From assembly GCF_002982115.1 (NCBI RefSeq), contig NZ_CP019980.1:3852001-3916000 (forward strand): a stretch of 64,000 bases of DNA, given 5' to 3'. Source of the stretch: Lysinibacillus sphaericus. Lineage in GTDB: Bacteria; Bacillota; Bacilli; Bacillales_A; Planococcaceae. Of this stretch, positions 61,763 through 64,000 are shown one piece after another. A program made the translations under genes and the position numbers. Every line of letters begins with the position of its first letter. Within the stretch, counting starts at the first letter, position 1. The notes beneath the pieces were generated by a model that worked only from the letters and a program-made list of their open reading frames with translations, was not told the DNA's origin and did not search any database.

Positions 61763-63580
61763 TTAATTATTCAACAATAATTTCTCCAATTCATTTAAGC
61801 GTTGTTCAAATACTTTACAAGCATCATCAATTGGTTTAGCTACATTCATATCAACACCTGCAGCCTTAAGCACTTCAATCGGGAAATCTGAGCATCCAGC
61901 TTTCAAGAAGTTATTAATATAACGTTCTACAGCAGGAGCACCCTCCTCTAATATTTGCTTACTTAATGCCGTAGCTGCGGATTTACCAGTAGCGTATTGA
62001 TAGACGTAGTAATTGTAATAGAAATGCGGAATGCGAGCCCATTCCAGACCAATTTCCTCATCAACTACCATATCCTCACCGAAATATTGCTTATTCAAGT
62101 TATAATACACTTCCGTTAAACGTTCCGCTGTTAACGATTCTCCGTTTTTATCCATCTGATGAATTAAATGTTCAAATTCTGCAAACATTGTTTGACGGAA
62201 TACTGTGCTACGGAAACCGTCTAGCCAATGGTTTAATAAATATATTTTTTGCTGCGGATCTTCTATTGTTTTCAACAGATAATCATTCAATAATTCCTCA
62301 TTGCATGTAGACGCCACTTCGGCCACGAAAATGGAATAATCTCCATAAACAAAAGGCTGATTATTACGAGTATAATAACTATGGACACTATGCCCAAACT
62401 CATGCGCCAATGTAAATAAGTTATCCACATTGTCTTGCCAGTTCATTAAAATATAAGGATTCGTACCGTAAGCACCTGATGAATACGCGCCACTACGTTT
62501 ACCTTTATTTTCCTTAACATCAACCCAACGATTATCGAAACCACTTTGGACAATGTCTTGATATTCTTTTCCGAGTGGGGCTAACGCTTTCACTAAAATG
62601 TCTTTAGCTTCCTCATAAGGAACTTTCATATCTACTTCTTGCACTAGTGGTGTAAATAAATCCCACATATGCAACTCATCTACACCTAATAACTTTTTAC
62701 GTAATGCAATATAACGTTGCATAGTTGGTAGATGTTTATGAATAGTCTCTACTAGCTGATCGTAGACACTTTCTGGGATAAAGTTATTAGACAATGCCGC
62801 ATGTCGTGCCGATTCATAATGACGCACTCGTGCACTCACATTATGTTTTTTTACATTACCTGTCAATGTAGCAGCGAATGTGTTTTTAAAATGACCATAC
62901 GTTTCATACATCGCTTTAAATGCTGCTTCACGTACAGATCGATTTTTACTTTCTAAAAACTTAATGTAATTACCATGTGTTAGTTGAACTTCTTCCCCAT
63001 CCTCGTTTTTAACTGTAGGGAAAACTAAGTCCGCATTATTTAACATACTAAATGTATTCGAAGCAGTGCCTGTCACCTCTGCCATTTGTGCAAGTAATGC
63101 TTCTTGTTCTGCTGGTAGAACATGTGGACGGGTCATTGAAATTTCTTTTAGTGATTGCTTATATAATTGTAAATCCTGATTATCAGCTAAATAGGATTCA
63201 ATTGTTTCTTCACTTAGTGATAAAATTTCAGGTGTTAAAAATGAAAGTGCTGCTGAAATATTTGTCGCTAACGTTTGAATTCGACTATTCATATCTTGAT
63301 AAAAGCTATTCGTTGTATCTTGATCATATCGCATATGCGCATACGTATAGAGTCTCATTGTACGTTGATAAATTTTATCGTAATAAGTTAGTACAGCTAA
63401 TAAGGCATCTGCACCATTTTTTAAAGTACCTGCATAGCTAGATGCTTCTTTCGAAAGTTCTGCGACTTTTTTAAATTCCTCTTCCCATAGTGTATCCGTT
63501 GCAAAAATATCTTCCAATCGCCAAGTTAACTCTACCGGTATTTCATTTCTCATTAAAACTCGATTACTGTTACTAGCCAT
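61763..63580 (-). CDS. pepF: oligoendopeptidase F
   Basis: 605 aa M3B metallopeptidase. The zinc site is LAHEFGHSVHSYYT with the third ligand Glu in the downstream FVAEVASTCNEELL helix. N-terminal helical domain and the YGTNPYILMNWQ block are typical. It cleaves peptides of about 7-17 residues in the cytoplasm. The ATG has AAGGGGG upstream. It lies between coiA and spxH, as in B. subtilis. Confidence 0.95.
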   Translation of the reverse strand: MASNSNRVLMRNEIPVELTWRLEDIFATDTLWEEEFKKVAELSKEASSYAGTLKNGADALLAVLTYYDKIYQRTMRLYTYAHMRYDQDTTNSFYQDMNSRIQTLATNISAALSFLTPEILSLSEETIESYLADNQDLQLYKQSLKEISMTRPHVLPAEQEALLAQMAEVTGTASNTFSMLNNADLVFPTVKNEDGEEVQLTHGNYIKFLESKNRSVREAAFKAMYETYGHFKNTFAATLTGNVKKHNVSARVRHYESARHAALSNNFIPESVYDQLVETIHKHLPTMQRYIALRKKLLGVDELHMWDLFTPLVQEVDMKVPYEEAKDILVKALAPLGKEYQDIVQSGFDNRWVDVKENKGKRSGAYSSGAYGTNPYILMNWQDNVDNLFTLAHEFGHSVHSYYTRNNQPFVYGDYSIFVAEVASTCNEELLNDYLLKTIEDPQQKIYLLNHWLDGFRSTVFRQTMFAEFEHLIHQMDKNGESLTAERLTEVYYNLNKQYFGEDMVVDEEIGLEWARIPHFYYNYYVYQYATGKSAATALSKQILEEGAPAVERYINNFLKAGCSDFPIEVLKAAGVDMNVAKPIDDACKVFEQRLNELEKLLLNN

Positions 63581-63724
63581 GAGCCAGCCCCCTTTATATA
63601 TGACTTTCCTGTACTCTCATATTTTCTCAATATATTGCGACAATTGCAAATAATACCCTGTAGCTCAACTCATCAAAATCCCAGTTTGATTATCCACAGC
63701 GATACATTAGCTCCATGAAGGGAT

Positions 63725-64000
63725 TTAAACAAACGGTTGATTATACATATAGGTATATACTCGCTTCCATATCGCACTAGCGCAATCCATTTGATAAAAA
63801 CGATGGCCTAACAAGTTTCCATAGTTTTCAACAGCTTGCACGCCCATTTCAGTTGGCTCCACATTAAGAATCTTTAGAAACAGTCGAATATCTTCTTGCC
63901 TTAACTCATACGGTAGCAATTGTAATTCCCTGCAATAATTTAATAAAATTGCTTGCCATTCAATTGAGAACATCGGAATAGCCCTTGCATTTTTAACAGG
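63725..64000 (-). CDS. coiA: C-terminal part of a CoiA-like competence protein (partial)
   Basis: The frame is open to the window edge: 92 codons are visible, the outermost reading PVKNARAIPMFSIEWQAILL. The sequence ends with GNLLGHRFYQMDCASAIWKRVYTYM. The family call rests mainly on position, since coiA precedes pepF in B. subtilis. CoiA acts with competence proteins in processing incoming DNA. The nuclease core would lie beyond the window. Confidence 0.55.
   Translation of the reverse strand, partial: PVKNARAIPMFSIEWQAILLNYCRELQLLPYELRQEDIRLFLKILNVEPTEMGVQAVENYGNLLGHRFYQMDCASAIWKRVYTYMYNQPFV

Overview
The window looks like a chromosomal segment of a low-GC, endospore-forming member of the Bacillales, most likely Lysinibacillus or a close relative in the Planococcaceae/Caryophanaceae. 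This placement is inference. It rests on AT-rich DNA with GGAGG-type ribosome binding sites, spore genes (spoVAC/AD/AE, spoVIF, YjcZ, CotZ, CotO-like), orphan PAS histidine kinases, an S-layer-homology protein used in heme uptake, and the gene order coiA-pepF-yjbHIJKLMNO ... cotZ-spoVIF-yjcFGH, which matches Bacillus subtilis.

Layout. 0-5.8 kb: a MhqR-like MarR regulator, an orphan PAS kinase, a B12-type radical SAM protein and a DUF3231 protein. 5.8-13.6 kb: small proteins, a KtrB-type potassium channel subunit, a TerC-family protein behind a yybP-ykoY manganese riboswitch, and an operon of an RND efflux permease with an SDR reductase. 13.9-26.6 kb: prfC, an orphan murE divergent from a membrane sensor kinase, an aldehyde dehydrogenase, an FMN reductase with a hairpin leader, a dihydrolipoyl dehydrogenase, a polysaccharide deacetylase and a large catalase. 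26.7-32.8 kb: an acyl-CoA dehydrogenase-like gene split by an apparently intact IS3-family element, DUF4242, an HxlR regulator and a sulfonate/nitrate-type ABC transporter. 33.2-35.1 kb: an RloAB-type ATPase/Toprim pair, the best candidate for a poorly described (probably defence) system. 35.3-37.1 kb: a sugar epimerase and a YceI protein behind a MhqR-type operator. 37.3-44.4 kb: an Isd-like heme operon (three NEAT proteins, one with SLH domains, then a heme ABC transporter and sortase B) behind Fur-like boxes. 44.7-52.4 kb: ytaF, a nuclease lipoprotein, yutG, yjcHGF, and sporulation genes including a compact lipoprotein-spoVAC-AD-AE operon. 52.5-64 kb: cotZ, cotO-like, mgtE and the yjbO-to-coiA block (NAD kinase, small alarmone synthetase, CYTH protein, lytic transglycosylase, globin, SpxH adaptor, PepF, partial CoiA).

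The non-coding DNA has a character of its own. There are four copies of a short hairpin element built on GTGTTAGATTG, two tandem arrays with an exact 21-bp period built on TTACCCGCGA, and several copies or relics of a long GC-rich hairpin repeat. Most sit at gene ends. No rRNA, tRNA, CRISPR array, prophage or replication origin was seen.
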